Notes: generated from the sequence alone by a model not told the origin. Positions 1 to 8,900 are shown, numbered from the stretch's first letter. The stretch is 26,627 nt of DNA from Chloroflexota bacterium (GCA_016215145.1 JACRLA010000159.1:1-26627), one strand, 5' to 3'. Translations and numbers: made by a program.

Positions 1-2227
1 ATAATTTATTGACGCTCTGTAATGTTTCATGCACCCGCACTTTGTTGATAGCGACAGCAGCGCGTGTTGCCAACGCTGTCAAGAAATCAAGATCGCGTGG
101 TGTGTAGTCGCGCGGTTGTTTGTCGAGAGCATATAACACACCGAGCGATTGATCTTCAAAGACTAAGGGTAGACCGATATAAGCTTGTAAACCAAATTCA
201 TCCAACATCCGATTGGCGCTGAAAGGATCGGTGCGCGCATCCGACACGATCAACGGTTGGCGCTGGTCAACGATCCAGCGACTGGCGCCGCCACTGCGCC
301 TCACCCGTTGCGCGCCCATTTCCTTGGGTTGTTGAGACACCGAAGAGGCACTCATGGTGAACGATTCTTTTTCGGCATCCCACAAGATCACGCTCGCCCC
401 GCCGCTCGCCGGAAGATATTTTTCGGTCAGCGTTACAATTTTTTCTAGAACTTGCTGTAGTTCAAAGGGTTGGTTGATTGCAATGCCGATCTCAGCCAAC
501 GCGGTTTGGCGGCGATATTGTTGTTGCAACTCGGCGGTGCGTTCGACGACGCGCTGTTCGAGTTCGGTGTTCAGTTTGCGAATCTCTTCTTCCGCCCGTT
601 TGCGCTCGGTGATTTCTATCATGGTCGTAACGTGACAAGCCTCTCCTTCCAAATCCATCGGCTTTGAGGAGAACAAGATATTTATGGTCTTGCCAGATTT
701 TGACCGTGCCAGGAGTTCGGCATGGCGTAGTCCTCCCGACTCGATTTGCGCCTGAATAAGTTTGGTGCGCTCCTCGAGGCTGAGTATGTTCAACTCTATT
801 GATGTATGCCCAATCGCCTCTTCGCGAGTGAATTCAAACATGCGAAGAAAGGAATCGTTGACGTCAATGAATTTCCCGTCGGTGATGCGGGTGATCGTTA
901 GCCCGGCAGGACTCACTTCAAACATGCGAAGAAAGGAATCGTTGACGTCAATGAATTTCCCGTCGGTGATGCGGGTGATCGTTAGCCCGGCAGGACTCAC
1001 GTTAAAAGCATTGGCGAATCGTTCTTCAGAGCGACGCAATTTTTCTTCAGCGCGTTTCCGTTCAGTGATGTCTTCGCCAATGCTGCTCGTGCCAATAATT
1101 TTGCCTTGCGCCTCGCGCAAAAGCGTGTTGCTAAAACGGATGAGCCGTTCTTCACCGCTCTTGGTGCGAATCGGGTTTTCGTAGTGCGCCGCAAGCGCAC
1201 CCCGTTTTAATCCTTGTATAAAAGTTTCTTTGACATCGGGGTGAACGTCTGGCACGAACTGCGCGAACCAATCGCAGCCTACTACTTCGTCGCGGGTGTA
1301 ACCCGTGAGCCGTAAAAGAAATTCATTGCAATAACTGACGCGCCCTTCCAGATCAAGGAAGACGGCGATGAGTTCAACATTTTCTAACATCTCGTGCGAA
1401 CGCCGTTCCGATTCGCGCAGGGCGGCTTCGGATTGCTTGCGCTCGGTAATATCCCTCACATTCAATACGATCTGCCCCACCGCCGGATGATTGAGCAGAT
1501 TGTTTCCTAAAATTTCCACAACCCGCCACGTCTCATTTTTGCTACGGAAACGAAGTTCAATCGGGGCGGGGGCGAGTCCGGGAATTTGCGAGCGGCTGAC
1601 GAGCGATTTGAGAGCGTGAGGCAGATCGTCGGGGTGAATAAATTTGGCGATGTGTTTGCCAATGACCTCCTCCAATTGGTAGCCAGACATGCGATAGATA
1701 GTCGGGCTGACATAGCTCAACTTTCCATCGGCGGTGATCGTGACGATCATATCGGACGCATTTTCGATCAGCGCGCGGAAACGCTCTTCATTTTCTTGAA
1801 GAGTCTTTTGGGCTTGCTTGCGCTCGGTGATGTCGGTGAAGAAAATGGAGAGACCCTCTTTCGAGGGATAGATGCGATTTTCAAACCAACGGTCAAAAGG
1901 CGCGTAATAATTCTCGAACTGAATCGGCATCTGTGTTTCTAAAGCGCGCACGTAAGCCTCGGCAAAGGGCGTGCCTTTGGCTTCGGGATATTCCGTCCAA
2001 TAATTTTTGCCGATCAGGTCTTCGGGTTTGCGCCCCAGCAATTCGCCGCCGTGCGTGTTGACATAGGTGTAATTCATCTGCGCGTCGAAGGCGACAAATG
2101 AATCGCTGATACTCTCGAGGATATTGACGATCTGTTGTGACGTTGTGCGGGGTTGCGCTTGTGTGCGAGGTCGTGACGCGCGGGGTTTGCTGGTTGACGA
2201 TTTTTCTTTTTTAGATGTGCGTTTCAT
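1..2227 (-). CDS. Multi-PAS and GAF sensor protein, probable histidine kinase (3' end outside window)
   Basis: The frame is open from ATG at 2227 to the window edge (742 residues, no stop), so the C-terminal output domain is not visible. Seen in order: a Lys/Ser-rich start (residues 1-30), PAS at about 30-145, 150-270, 275-400 and 400-550, each closed by a D-I-T-E-R-K-type motif, then a coiled coil (around E-L-E-Q-R-V-V-E-R-T-A-E-L, about 550-570) and a GAF domain at about 575-730 followed by the start of a helix. No membrane segment or signal peptide is seen, so it should be cytoplasmic. By family habit a HisKA/HATPase pair would follow, but this is inference. The fourth PAS contains an exact 28-residue tandem duplication (residues 410-437 and 438-465) that lengthens its N-terminal half. 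A 16-bp hairpin sits just upstream. It is last in the cluster, 232 bp after the cyclase gene. Confidence 0.9.
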   Translation of the reverse strand, partial: MKRTSKKEKSSTSKPRASRPRTQAQPRTTSQQIVNILESISDSFVAFDAQMNYTYVNTHGGELLGRKPEDLIGKNYWTEYPEAKGTPFAEAYVRALETQMPIQFENYYAPFDRWFENRIYPSKEGLSIFFTDITERKQAQKTLQENEERFRALIENASDMIVTITADGKLSYVSPTIYRMSGYQLEEVIGKHIAKFIHPDDLPHALKSLVSRSQIPGLAPAPIELRFRSKNETWRVVEILGNNLLNHPAVGQIVLNVRDITERKQSEAALRESERRSHEMLENVELIAVFLDLEGRVSYCNEFLLRLTGYTRDEVVGCDWFAQFVPDVHPDVKETFIQGLKRGALAAHYENPIRTKSGEERLIRFSNTLLREAQGKIIGTSSIGEDITERKRAEEKLRRSEERFANAFNVSPAGLTITRITDGKFIDVNDSFLRMFEVSPAGLTITRITDGKFIDVNDSFLRMFEFTREEAIGHTSIELNILSLEERTKLIQAQIESGGLRHAELLARSKSGKTINILFSSKPMDLEGEACHVTTMIEITERKRAEEEIRKLNTELEQRVVERTAELQQQYRRQTALAEIGIAINQPFELQQVLEKIVTLTEKYLPASGGASVILWDAEKESFTMSASSVSQQPKEMGAQRVRRSGGASRWIVDQRQPLIVSDARTDPFSANRMLDEFGLQAYIGLPLVFEDQSLGVLYALDKQPRDYTPRDLDFLTALATRAAVAINKVRVHETLQSVNKL
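833..1000 (-). repeat. Exact 84-bp tandem duplication inside a PAS coding region
   Basis: Positions 833-916 and 917-1000 are identical over 84 bp, and identity stops at both borders. The unit is 28 codons and in phase, so the reading frame continues. Each copy encodes a peptide starting V-S-P-A-G-L-T and ending F-L-R-M-F-E, i.e. the first strands and helices of a PAS domain. Perfect identity, including third codon positions, points to a very recent event or an assembly artefact. Confidence 0.97.
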
Positions 2228-2246
2228 AGTGTCCTCACGTTGGCGC

Positions 2247-2286
2247 ACACCTGACAGGTCTTTTTCGGCAAGACCTGTCAGGTGTA
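2247..2286. repeat. Palindromic hairpin upstream of the PAS/GAF gene
   Basis: ACACCTGACAGGTCTT (2247-2262) and its inverse AAGACCTGTCAGGTGT (2270-2285) form a perfect 16-bp stem with a 7-nt loop. It lies 20 bp upstream of the start codon at 2227, so it would fold in the mRNA leader. A weak -10-like TATACT is present on the minus strand at 2307-2302, without a convincing -35. It could be a dispersed repeat or a leader structure. Confidence 0.8.
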
Positions 2287-2368
2287 GGAGTCCGGTAATT
2301 TAGTATAAGCCCAAAAACAAAAGAGGCGCGCAAATGAAAAAGGCCTTCAAGGTTTTCTGAGAGATATA

Positions 2369-2404
2369 AAACACCGAGTGTCTTGCATGAGACACTCGGT
2401 GTTT
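2369..2404 (-). terminator. Hairpin with T-rich tail downstream of the cyclase gene
   Basis: AAACACCGAGTGTCT (2369-2383) pairs perfectly with 2390-2404 across a 6-nt loop (15-bp stem). On the minus strand the stem ends in TTTTATATC, which resembles an intrinsic terminator for the cyclase transcript. It is also typical of dispersed palindromic repeats, so the terminator role is an inference. Confidence 0.5.
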
Positions 2405-2419
2405 GAAGTCTAAAACATT

Positions 2420-2455
2420 CACCCTCCCGAAGGTTCTAAAACCTTCGGGAGGGTG
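2420..2455 (-). terminator. GC-rich hairpin directly after the cyclase stop codon
   Basis: CACCCTCCCGAAGGTT (2420-2435) and its inverse at 2440-2455 form a 16-bp perfect stem with a 4-nt loop, starting 5 nt after the cyclase stop codon. Reading on the minus strand, the sequence after the stem is AATGTTTTAG, only a partial T-tract. Together with the hairpin at 2369-2404 it probably ends or attenuates transcription of the cyclase gene. Confidence 0.5.
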
Positions 2456-2459
2456 GTTG

Positions 2460-3491
2460 TCAGATCGTTTTGATCTGATAAATCTCCATCTCCCCTTTGC
2501 CTTTAATAGTAACAAGATTGTGCGATTCACTTTGGCACACACCCGAGATAAATTTCCACGCTTCGGCGCTGACGTTGACAGCATTTGCCATGCCTTCCGA
2601 TTCGATCCGCGCCGCGACGTTCACCGTATCGCCTAACACATCAAACAAATACTGACGATGACCGACCACGCCCGCCATGACCGGTCCAATGTGGATGCCG
2701 ACTCGCACCCGCCACTGCGGCGGCATCGCCGTGGCAGCCGCCACCATTTCTAATCCACAGCGCACGCAGTTCAACACCGGATTCTCAACAGGCTTCAATA
2801 GATTCGCCGTCGTCATAAAAGCGTCGCCCACCGTTTTTATTTTTTCCAGATTATGTTTGAGCGACATCTCCTCAAAAATTTCTACCATCTTCTGCAAGTG
2901 CGTCACCACTTCTTCCGGCTCATGTTGATCGCAATACTGAGTGAAATCTACAATGTCACAAAACATCACGGCGACGTTCTCGTAGCGGCGCGGTTTAACG
3001 TGATTATTTTCTTTGAGTTCTTTCACCACAGCATCAGGCAAAATGACGTGCAGCAGATCGTCGGCGCGTTTCTTCTCGGCGGCGATCTGTTGTAAGTGCG
3101 CCTGCTCCTGATCGCGCATCCGTTTTTTATCGAGCGTCGCTCCGATGCGCGCCTTGAGTAAAACCGGGTTGAACGGTTTGGGCAGATAATCTTCCGCGCC
3201 CATCTCGATGCAGCGCACCACGCTTTCAATTTCATCCACCGCCGAGATGACGATCACCGGAATGTGCCGCAGCACCTCATCGCGTTTCATCGTCTCCAGC
3301 ACCTGATAGCCGTTCATCTCCGGCATCATAATGTCGAGTAGGACGAGATCAAACGTCTGCCCGCGCATTTTTTCTAGCGCTTCGTTGCCGTTAGTTGCCA
3401 TCGTCACGTCGTGCCCCTGCTGTCGCAAACGGCGCGACAGCAGATCACGGTTCAAGGCGTTGTCGTCAACTACCAGCATCTGGTGAGGCAT
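2460..3491 (-). CDS. Receiver domain-class III adenylate cyclase
   Basis: 343 residues, cytoplasmic. Residues 1-120 are a receiver with acidic pair D9/D10, phosphoacceptor D53 (L-L-D-I-M-M-P), S83 and K104. A helical linker (about 121-165, containing L-P-D-A-V-V-K-E-L) leads to a class III cyclase domain at 170-343. Metal-binding aspartates are D179 (F-C-D-I-V-D-F-T) and D223 (G-D-A-F). The base-selecting pair is K219 and D284, the adenylate-cyclase combination, and the transition-state residues N291 and R295 (V-N-V-A-A-R) are present, so it is predicted to be an active ATP-to-cAMP cyclase. Phosphorylation of D53 by one of the nearby kinases probably controls it. The start at 3491 has AGGA 7 nt upstream. 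Two hairpins follow the gene. The family call is firm; the kinase partner is not known. Confidence 0.93.
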   Translation of the reverse strand: MPHQMLVVDDNALNRDLLSRRLRQQGHDVTMATNGNEALEKMRGQTFDLVLLDIMMPEMNGYQVLETMKRDEVLRHIPVIVISAVDEIESVVRCIEMGAEDYLPKPFNPVLLKARIGATLDKKRMRDQEQAHLQQIAAEKKRADDLLHVILPDAVVKELKENNHVKPRRYENVAVMFCDIVDFTQYCDQHEPEEVVTHLQKMVEIFEEMSLKHNLEKIKTVGDAFMTTANLLKPVENPVLNCVRCGLEMVAAATAMPPQWRVRVGIHIGPVMAGVVGHRQYLFDVLGDTVNVAARIESEGMANAVNVSAEAWKFISGVCQSESHNLVTIKGKGEMEIYQIKTI

Positions 3492-3550
3492 TAAACATTC
3501 CTTTTCGGCACACTACTTGGCGTTATTGCGTTCTGTATTTAAACCTTTGA

Positions 3551-3604
3551 ACGCTGATGACGCTGATCTTCGCTGAGGAACGCTGATTCTTTTTTATGTC
3601 AGCG
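3551..3604. repeat. Phased CGCTGA repeats upstream of the receiver-cyclase
   Basis: CGCTGA occurs at 3552, 3561, 3571 and 3581, spaced 9, 10 and 10 bp apart, followed by the inverse TCAGCG at 3599-3604. The cluster lies 60-110 bp upstream of the receiver-cyclase start codon. It may be a dispersed repeat family or a helically phased binding site; the sequence alone does not decide. Confidence 0.45.
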
Positions 3605-3720
3605 ACATTCCGCGTCATTGCGAGGAGCGTTCTTTGCGACGAAGCAATCTCATAGCGCAACCGAGATTGCTTTCCGCTCCGCGAAGTGCGCTCGCAATGA
3701 CGAATCAGATGAGCAGTTAC
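3605..3720. mobile_element. MITE-like palindromic element, copy 1
   Basis: The core at 3613-3702 is bounded by CGTCATTGCGAG and its inverse CTCGCAATGACG, with an inner inverted pair GAAGCAATCTC (3641-3651) and GAGATTGCTTTC (from 3663). Its right half (3661-3702) is identical to 5850-5891 in copy 2. The 12-bp sequence TTTATGTCAGCG occurs immediately on both sides (3593-3604 and 3721-3732), as a target-site duplication would, although that motif may belong to a local repeat. No ORF inside; movement would need a transposase in trans. Confidence 0.65.
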
Positions 3721-3758
3721 TTTATGTCAGCGCCTTCAGCGTTCCGGTTTTTAATTTT

Positions 3759-4124
3759 CTACGAGAGGATCTCTGCCAACCGCGTCCACAGATCGCGGAT
3801 ATTGATCGGCTTCGACATGTATTGATTGCAGCCGGCGGCAATCGCTTTGTCGGAATCCCCTTTGAGAGCGTTGGCAGTAATGGCAATGATCGGCAGAGAT
3901 TTGTATCGCTCGTCGGCGCGCAGCCGCCGCGCCACTTCGTAGCCGTCCATATCGGGCAAGTTAATGTCGAGCAAAACAGCGTCAGGGCGTCTCGCTTGAA
4001 TCTCCTCCAAGCCTCGCACGCCGTTTGCCGCCCACAAAAAAGTGTAGCCGCGAGATTCTAAAGCGCGACGCACGAGCAGCATGTTGTCTGGATTGTCTTC
4101 TATATAAAGTACCGTCGCGCCCAT
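3759..4124 (-). CDS. Stand-alone response regulator receiver
   Basis: About 121 residues, a single CheY-like receiver with no output domain. Using the longer start at 4139, the acidic pair is E14/D15, the phosphoacceptor D58 (L-L-D-I-N-L-P), the switch residue T89 and the conserved lysine K110 (M-S-K-P). Two starts are possible: ATG at 4139, overlapping the upstream gene by 14 bp without a clear ribosome site, or ATG at 4124, which has GGAG 9 nt upstream and directly follows the upstream TGA (TGAGATG). The latter is preferred and implies translational coupling with the threonine-synthase-receiver gene. It may act as a phosphate shuttle or sink between the kinases and the other receivers (inference). 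Its kinase cannot be named. Confidence 0.9.
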   Translation of the reverse strand: MGATVLYIEDNPDNMLLVRRALESRGYTFLWAANGVRGLEEIQARRPDAVLLDINLPDMDGYEVARRLRADERYKSLPIIAITANALKGDSDKAIAAGCNQYMSKPINIRDLWTRLAEILS

Positions 4125-4125
4125 C

Positions 4126-5784
4126 TCACTGGTCTCCATTTCGGGGAAGCTTATTATCGCCTAACACTTGCACCACCTGTTCCACAAACGCGCGTGGTGA
4201 CAACGATCCTTTTTGATACAACGCTTCGATGTGTCCACTGAGTTTTTTTCGTTCATCAGCCGTAATATCTTTCGCGCTGACCACGATCACCGGAATGTCG
4301 CTGGTGCGTTTGTCTTTTCTCAGTTCTTCTAACACGGTAAAGCCATCCATCTCCGGCATGGTCAAATCGGTCACAATCAAATCGGGCAACCGCTCGCGCG
4401 CCTGCTTCAATCCTTCGCTGCCATTGGCAGCCAGAAAAACGCGATAGGCTTTCTTGGCTTCGAGCAAACGCTGAATGAGCAGTGAGTCATTGGGATTGTC
4501 GTCAATGATCAACACACTGGTTGTCTTTTCGTCGAGATGTTCCAGCGCAGCGATCAGCCCTTCGTGCGGCGCCGCTTGCTGCGTGTCGCTCAGGTGAACA
4601 TCCACCGCCCATTGATCGCCCAACACATGCTTCTCAACCGGGAAGGTGTGACCGGTGCCATTCACCACCACCAGTTCATCCTCTTTGATTTTACCTTGCG
4701 CGATCAGTTTTTCCAAACCGGCAAACGCCACCGCCGTCGCCGGTTCCACCGCCATGCCTTCGCTCTTGGCAAGTTTGATCATCGAATCGAATGCTTGACG
4801 ATCACTCACACTTTCCATCGAGCCGCCGTATTGCTGCGTCAGATGCCACAAGTGAGTATACGTCCGTCCCGGATCGCCGGTAGATAAAATGGCGATTCGC
4901 GTTTCGGGGATGATCGGTTCGGCGACATCTTTACCGGCTTTGAAGGCGCGCACCATCGGCGCGCAACCTTCTGCCTGAATGATTCCCAACGCGGGGATGC
5001 GGTCTATTAACCCCATGGCATGTAGCTCACGAAAACCATGATACACACCCAACGGACCCAACCCGCCGCTCACCGCTTGAATATACCAATCGGGCGCGCG
5101 CCAACCCAATTGCTCCACGATCTCGTAGGCAATCGTTTTCATACTCTCGCGCGCCGGAATACTCTTCGCGCCGCGATCCAACAACAGCCCGCGCCGCGCG
5201 GCAAAGTCGGCAGCAATTTGTTTTGCCTGATCGTAATTGCCGCTGACCTTGATCACCTCCGCGCCGAACAGCGCCGCCTCACGCAATTTATCTTGCGGCA
5301 CCAAACTGGTCATAAAGACCCACAACTTAATTCCGGCGCGGGCGCAGGCTGCGGCGTAAGCCACCGCCGCGTTGCCGGTAGAAGCGATCACACATTCGTG
5401 GATGCCCGCTTCCAACATCGCCGCCACCGCCACTGTTGCCTGACGATCTTTAAACGAACTGGTCGGACCGTAACGCTCGTCCTTGATGTAAATGTGATCG
5501 TGCTTCAACTCTTTGGCGTAACGCTGTGAGTGCTGCAAGGGCGTGCCGCCCGCGCTGTTAAGATCAAGTGTGAGCGGATCGTCCACCGGCAGCACGTCGT
5601 GATAGCGCCACAAATTGTTGGGGCGCCCCGGCAAGCCGCGCATCAATTCGCGTTTGAAGGCGGCGTAGTTATAGCGCGGCTCTAACCAATCCGAGCCGCA
5701 CACCTCGCACGTCGCCGCGACAAAAGGTTGGTAAGGTTGTGGGTGTCCGCACGAAACACATTCAAGAGATTCGGGTTTTGACAT
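4126..5784 (-). CDS. Threonine-synthase-like PLP enzyme fused to a receiver domain
   Basis: 552 residues. Residues 9-29 form a zinc-ribbon-like Cys4 motif (C9, C12, C26, C29), common at the start of one threonine synthase group. Residues 75-400 are a fold-type II PLP enzyme: Schiff-base lysine K112 (S-S-F-K-D-R), phosphate loop S-T-G-N-A-A (135-140), glycine-rich S-G-G-L-G-P (239-244) and G-T-G-H-T (376-380). Threonine synthases of this type convert O-phosphohomoserine to threonine. Residues 423-545 are a complete receiver: D428/D429, phosphoacceptor D473 (V-T-D-L-T-M-P), S503 and K525. The whole frame is open with a roughly 25-residue linker. No Shine-Dalgarno is evident. Neighbours are all signalling genes, not threonine biosynthesis genes. 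Either phosphorylation controls the enzyme or a thrC-like gene fused to an adjacent receiver; substrate specificity (threonine synthase versus a relative such as cysteate synthase) is unproven. Confidence 0.9.
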   Translation of the reverse strand: MSKPESLECVSCGHPQPYQPFVAATCEVCGSDWLEPRYNYAAFKRELMRGLPGRPNNLWRYHDVLPVDDPLTLDLNSAGGTPLQHSQRYAKELKHDHIYIKDERYGPTSSFKDRQATVAVAAMLEAGIHECVIASTGNAAVAYAAACARAGIKLWVFMTSLVPQDKLREAALFGAEVIKVSGNYDQAKQIAADFAARRGLLLDRGAKSIPARESMKTIAYEIVEQLGWRAPDWYIQAVSGGLGPLGVYHGFRELHAMGLIDRIPALGIIQAEGCAPMVRAFKAGKDVAEPIIPETRIAILSTGDPGRTYTHLWHLTQQYGGSMESVSDRQAFDSMIKLAKSEGMAVEPATAVAFAGLEKLIAQGKIKEDELVVVNGTGHTFPVEKHVLGDQWAVDVHLSDTQQAAPHEGLIAALEHLDEKTTSVLIIDDNPNDSLLIQRLLEAKKAYRVFLAANGSEGLKQARERLPDLIVTDLTMPEMDGFTVLEELRKDKRTSDIPVIVVSAKDITADERKKLSGHIEALYQKGSLSPRAFVEQVVQVLGDNKLPRNGDQ

Positions 5785-5797
5785 TATGGAAAATTTT

Positions 5798-5913
5798 GTA
5801 ACTGCTCAACCGTCATTGCGAGTCTTCGAGAAGCAATCTCATAACGCGACCGAGATTGCTTTCCGCTCCGCGAAGTGCGCTCGCAATGACGGAGTGGCTG
5901 AGTAGGTAGTTAC
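5798..5913. mobile_element. MITE-like palindromic element, copy 2
   Basis: The core at 5811-5891 has the same termini as copy 1 (CGTCATTGCGAG-like left end, CTCGCAATGACG right end) and an identical 42-bp right half (5850-5891). Outside the core, GTAACTGCTCA (5798-5808) is an imperfect inverse of TGAGTAGGTAGTTAC (5899-5913), and an exact inverse TGAGCAGTTAC flanks copy 1 at its right end, so the true element may include these flanks. It fills the gap between the kinase stop at 5920 and the threonine-synthase-receiver start at 5784. Confidence 0.65.
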
Positions 5914-5919
5914 TGGAAA

Positions 5920-8900
5920 TTAGTCTGTCGCCCTCTTGGCGATGATCGGCAGTTCAATATAAAACAATGAACCCTCGCCCGCTATGCCGCTGCTCTCTGC
6001 CCACAAATGACCGCCGTGCAATTCCACCAAGTGACGGCTGATGGGCAGACCCAAGCCGGTGCCGCCCGCCTTGCGCGTGGTGGAAGTGTCTACCTGCGTG
6101 AACTCTTGGAAGATTTTATCAAGTTGATCGGACGGGATGCCGATGCCGGTGTCGCGGACGATCACCTGAATCATCTCGTCGGCGCGACGCGCGCCAATGG
6201 CGATATGACCCGAGTCGGTGAACTTGATCGAGTTGTTGACGACGTTGATCATCACTTGTCGCATACGAATGCGATCTGCTTCAAGGGTGAGGTCTTCGGT
6301 CTCGTCAATATCAAGCCGCAGTTCCAGCGATTTCGAATTGGCGAGCGGGCGGGTGATCTCGGCGACTTCTTCGATCACTTCTTGCAAATTAAATTCTTCG
6401 ATAGTCAAGGTCATGCGTCCGGCTTCGATCTTCGCCATGTCCAGCACGTCGTTGATCAAGTTGAGCAAGTGCTGACCGTTCTTGTGAATGACTTTGAGAT
6501 CGTTGTCCATCGGCTCGGTCAAATCGCCGTCAATGCCTTCCAGCAGCACTTCGGTGAAACCGATGATGGAGTTGAGCGGCGTGCGTAGTTCGTGACTCAT
6601 ATTCGCCAAGAACGACGACTTAAGTTGATCGAGTTCTTTGAGACGGGCGACGGCGGCGATCTGCTCGGCGTAGAGAGTCGCGTTCTGCACGGCAACGGCA
6701 ACGGCGTTTGCCAACGTGGAGAATGTTCGCACGTCGTCCTCGCTGAAGCGCCCTATCACTTCCGATTGAGCATCGAACACACCGACCAACGTATCGCCGA
6801 CGACCATTGGCACGGCGAGTTCGGATTTTGTTTCGGGCAAGATGTCGTTGGGCAGCCAAGTGGGGTCTTGAGTGACGTCGTTGACCAACACCGCTTCACG
6901 GTCACGCGCCGCCCGCGCCACCAGTGAACGTTCTTGGGTGAGATGAATCATGCGTTTGCCGTGCGCGCTGTCTTCGGGTTCATCGTCGCGCCAGCCGCAG
7001 GCAATGATGCCCAAGTTATTGGTGACGTAATCAAAGAGGAAGACGTGGCAATGATATAAACCGAATCGGTTCTGGGTGAGATGCACGGCAGAGGCGAGCA
7101 ATCGATCACGTTCCAAGATGGTGGAGGCAGCAGTTGTCACTTCGGCCACGGCTTCGAGTTCGTCGGCGCGTTTCTGTGTTTCATCTAGCAGGCGTTGACG
7201 TTCAATCGCCACCGTCATCTGTCCGGCTAATGCCACAAACGGCTGCGTGTCGCGCTCGGTGAAGCGATGCCGCTCTTCGCTTTGCAAAATAAGCGCGCCT
7301 AACTGCCGCCCGCTTAACAAAGGCAAGATGGCAATGGCGTGCGTATTGTGACTGCGATGCACTTCTTTGATCTGCGGATCGAGTCGATCATCGGTTGGCG
7401 CGTCCTCAATGAAAACCGGAGTGGGGCTGAGCATGATGTTCATCGAAGAGAATGTATCGGTGGGGTAGCGAGTGCCAATCGCCGTCGGCGGATGACCTTT
7501 GCCGCTATGCCAATTGGCGCGGACGAGCGTGGCGATCATTTCATTTTGTGTGTTGTATTCAAACGTCACCAAGATGGCGCGGCTGATGCCGCGCAACGGA
7601 ATGCCTTCGGCGACTGCTGCCACCATTTCTTGCAGATCGGTGGCGGCGGTGAGGCGGCGGCTGGCTTTGTAGAGGCTCTCTGTTTGCGCCAACGCGCTTT
7701 GTGTTTGCTCGGTTAAGCGCAGGTTCTCAACGTGCGCGCTCAACCGTTGGGCAATGGCTTCGGTGATCTGTCGCGCTTCGAGTATCTCCTGCGGTTCAAG
7801 GACTGCTAACTCGCCGATGACTTCGCCGCGCACGGCAAGTTGTGCGGCGATGAGTTCGGTTGAGGTTTCGGACGTGAGCGTGACGTCGGCGGATCGGGAT
7901 ACTTGTGCTAGATCGTAAACAAAGCTCTCCTGAGGAAGTTCGCGCGTTTTGTATTCTGTCCAACCTTCGCGCACCAGCCCGCGAGTTAAGTCATTCAATT
8001 CGGCAACGAGAGTCTCGGCGCGTTCGAGCGAGCGCGCATTTTGCAACGCCGCGCCCAGTTGCTGCGCCAGAGTCGTTTGAATGGCAATGTCTTCGTCGGT
8101 GAAACGATTGGTGATTTCAGATTGAACGTCAAAGATGCCCAAGACGGCATCCCCGATGATGATGGGCGTTGCGAGTTCGGATCGAGTCTGCGGCAGCAAC
8201 GGGTTGGGCAAGAAGTCCGGCTCTTGAGTCACATCATTCGAGATCACGCCGCGACGGGTGCGCGCGGCACGGGCGACCAAGGAGTGCGGGCGGTTGAACG
8301 GGATGCTGTGTCCGCGCGCCACCATTTGTTTGCCGACTTCTCCGGCGCCCGCGCTCAGAACTAAATTTTCTCCGATGACATCCAGTAAATAAATGTGGGC
8401 GTGATACAGATCGAAACGTTCCTTCGTTAGGTCTACCACGCTTTGCAGCGTTTGCTGCACGTTGGGCGCGACGGAGGCTGTCGTGGAAATTTCGGCGACG
8501 GCTTGCAGTTCGGCGGCGCGTTTGACTACGGCAACTTCGGCTTGTTTGCCGGCAGTGATGTCCATGCGTAAACTGACAATGCTGCCGTCGCTGGCGCGCG
8601 AATCGCTGATGCGGATCCAGCGTTGACCCACTTGTTGTTCGTACGCGCCTTGCGACCCGGCGGCGCGGTGCAACGTCAGGCGGCTATTAACCCATTCGTC
8701 TTCGGTCAAGCCGGTGTGAGTGTAATTCCCCTGACGATACGACTCGCGCAGAATCTTCTCGTAAGGCGTCCCCACCACCATGAGATGAGCTGATCGAGAA
8801 TATAATTCTTTGTAGCGAGTGTTGCATACCACCAGCCGCTCGTCGGCGTCATACATCACGATGCCGGCGTCGAGGCTCTCGATGGTGTTTAATAAACGGG

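Noticed and set aside
762..1184. Plus-strand frame of 140 residues with an internal peptide repeat
   Set aside because: It is the antisense shadow of the PAS/GAF gene; its repeat is the 84-bp duplication read from the other strand.
4125..4139. ATG at 4139 as start of the stand-alone receiver
   Set aside because: It has no ribosome site and would overlap the previous gene by 14 bp, whereas ATG at 4124 has GGAG 9 nt upstream and follows the stop as TGAGATG. It remains possible.
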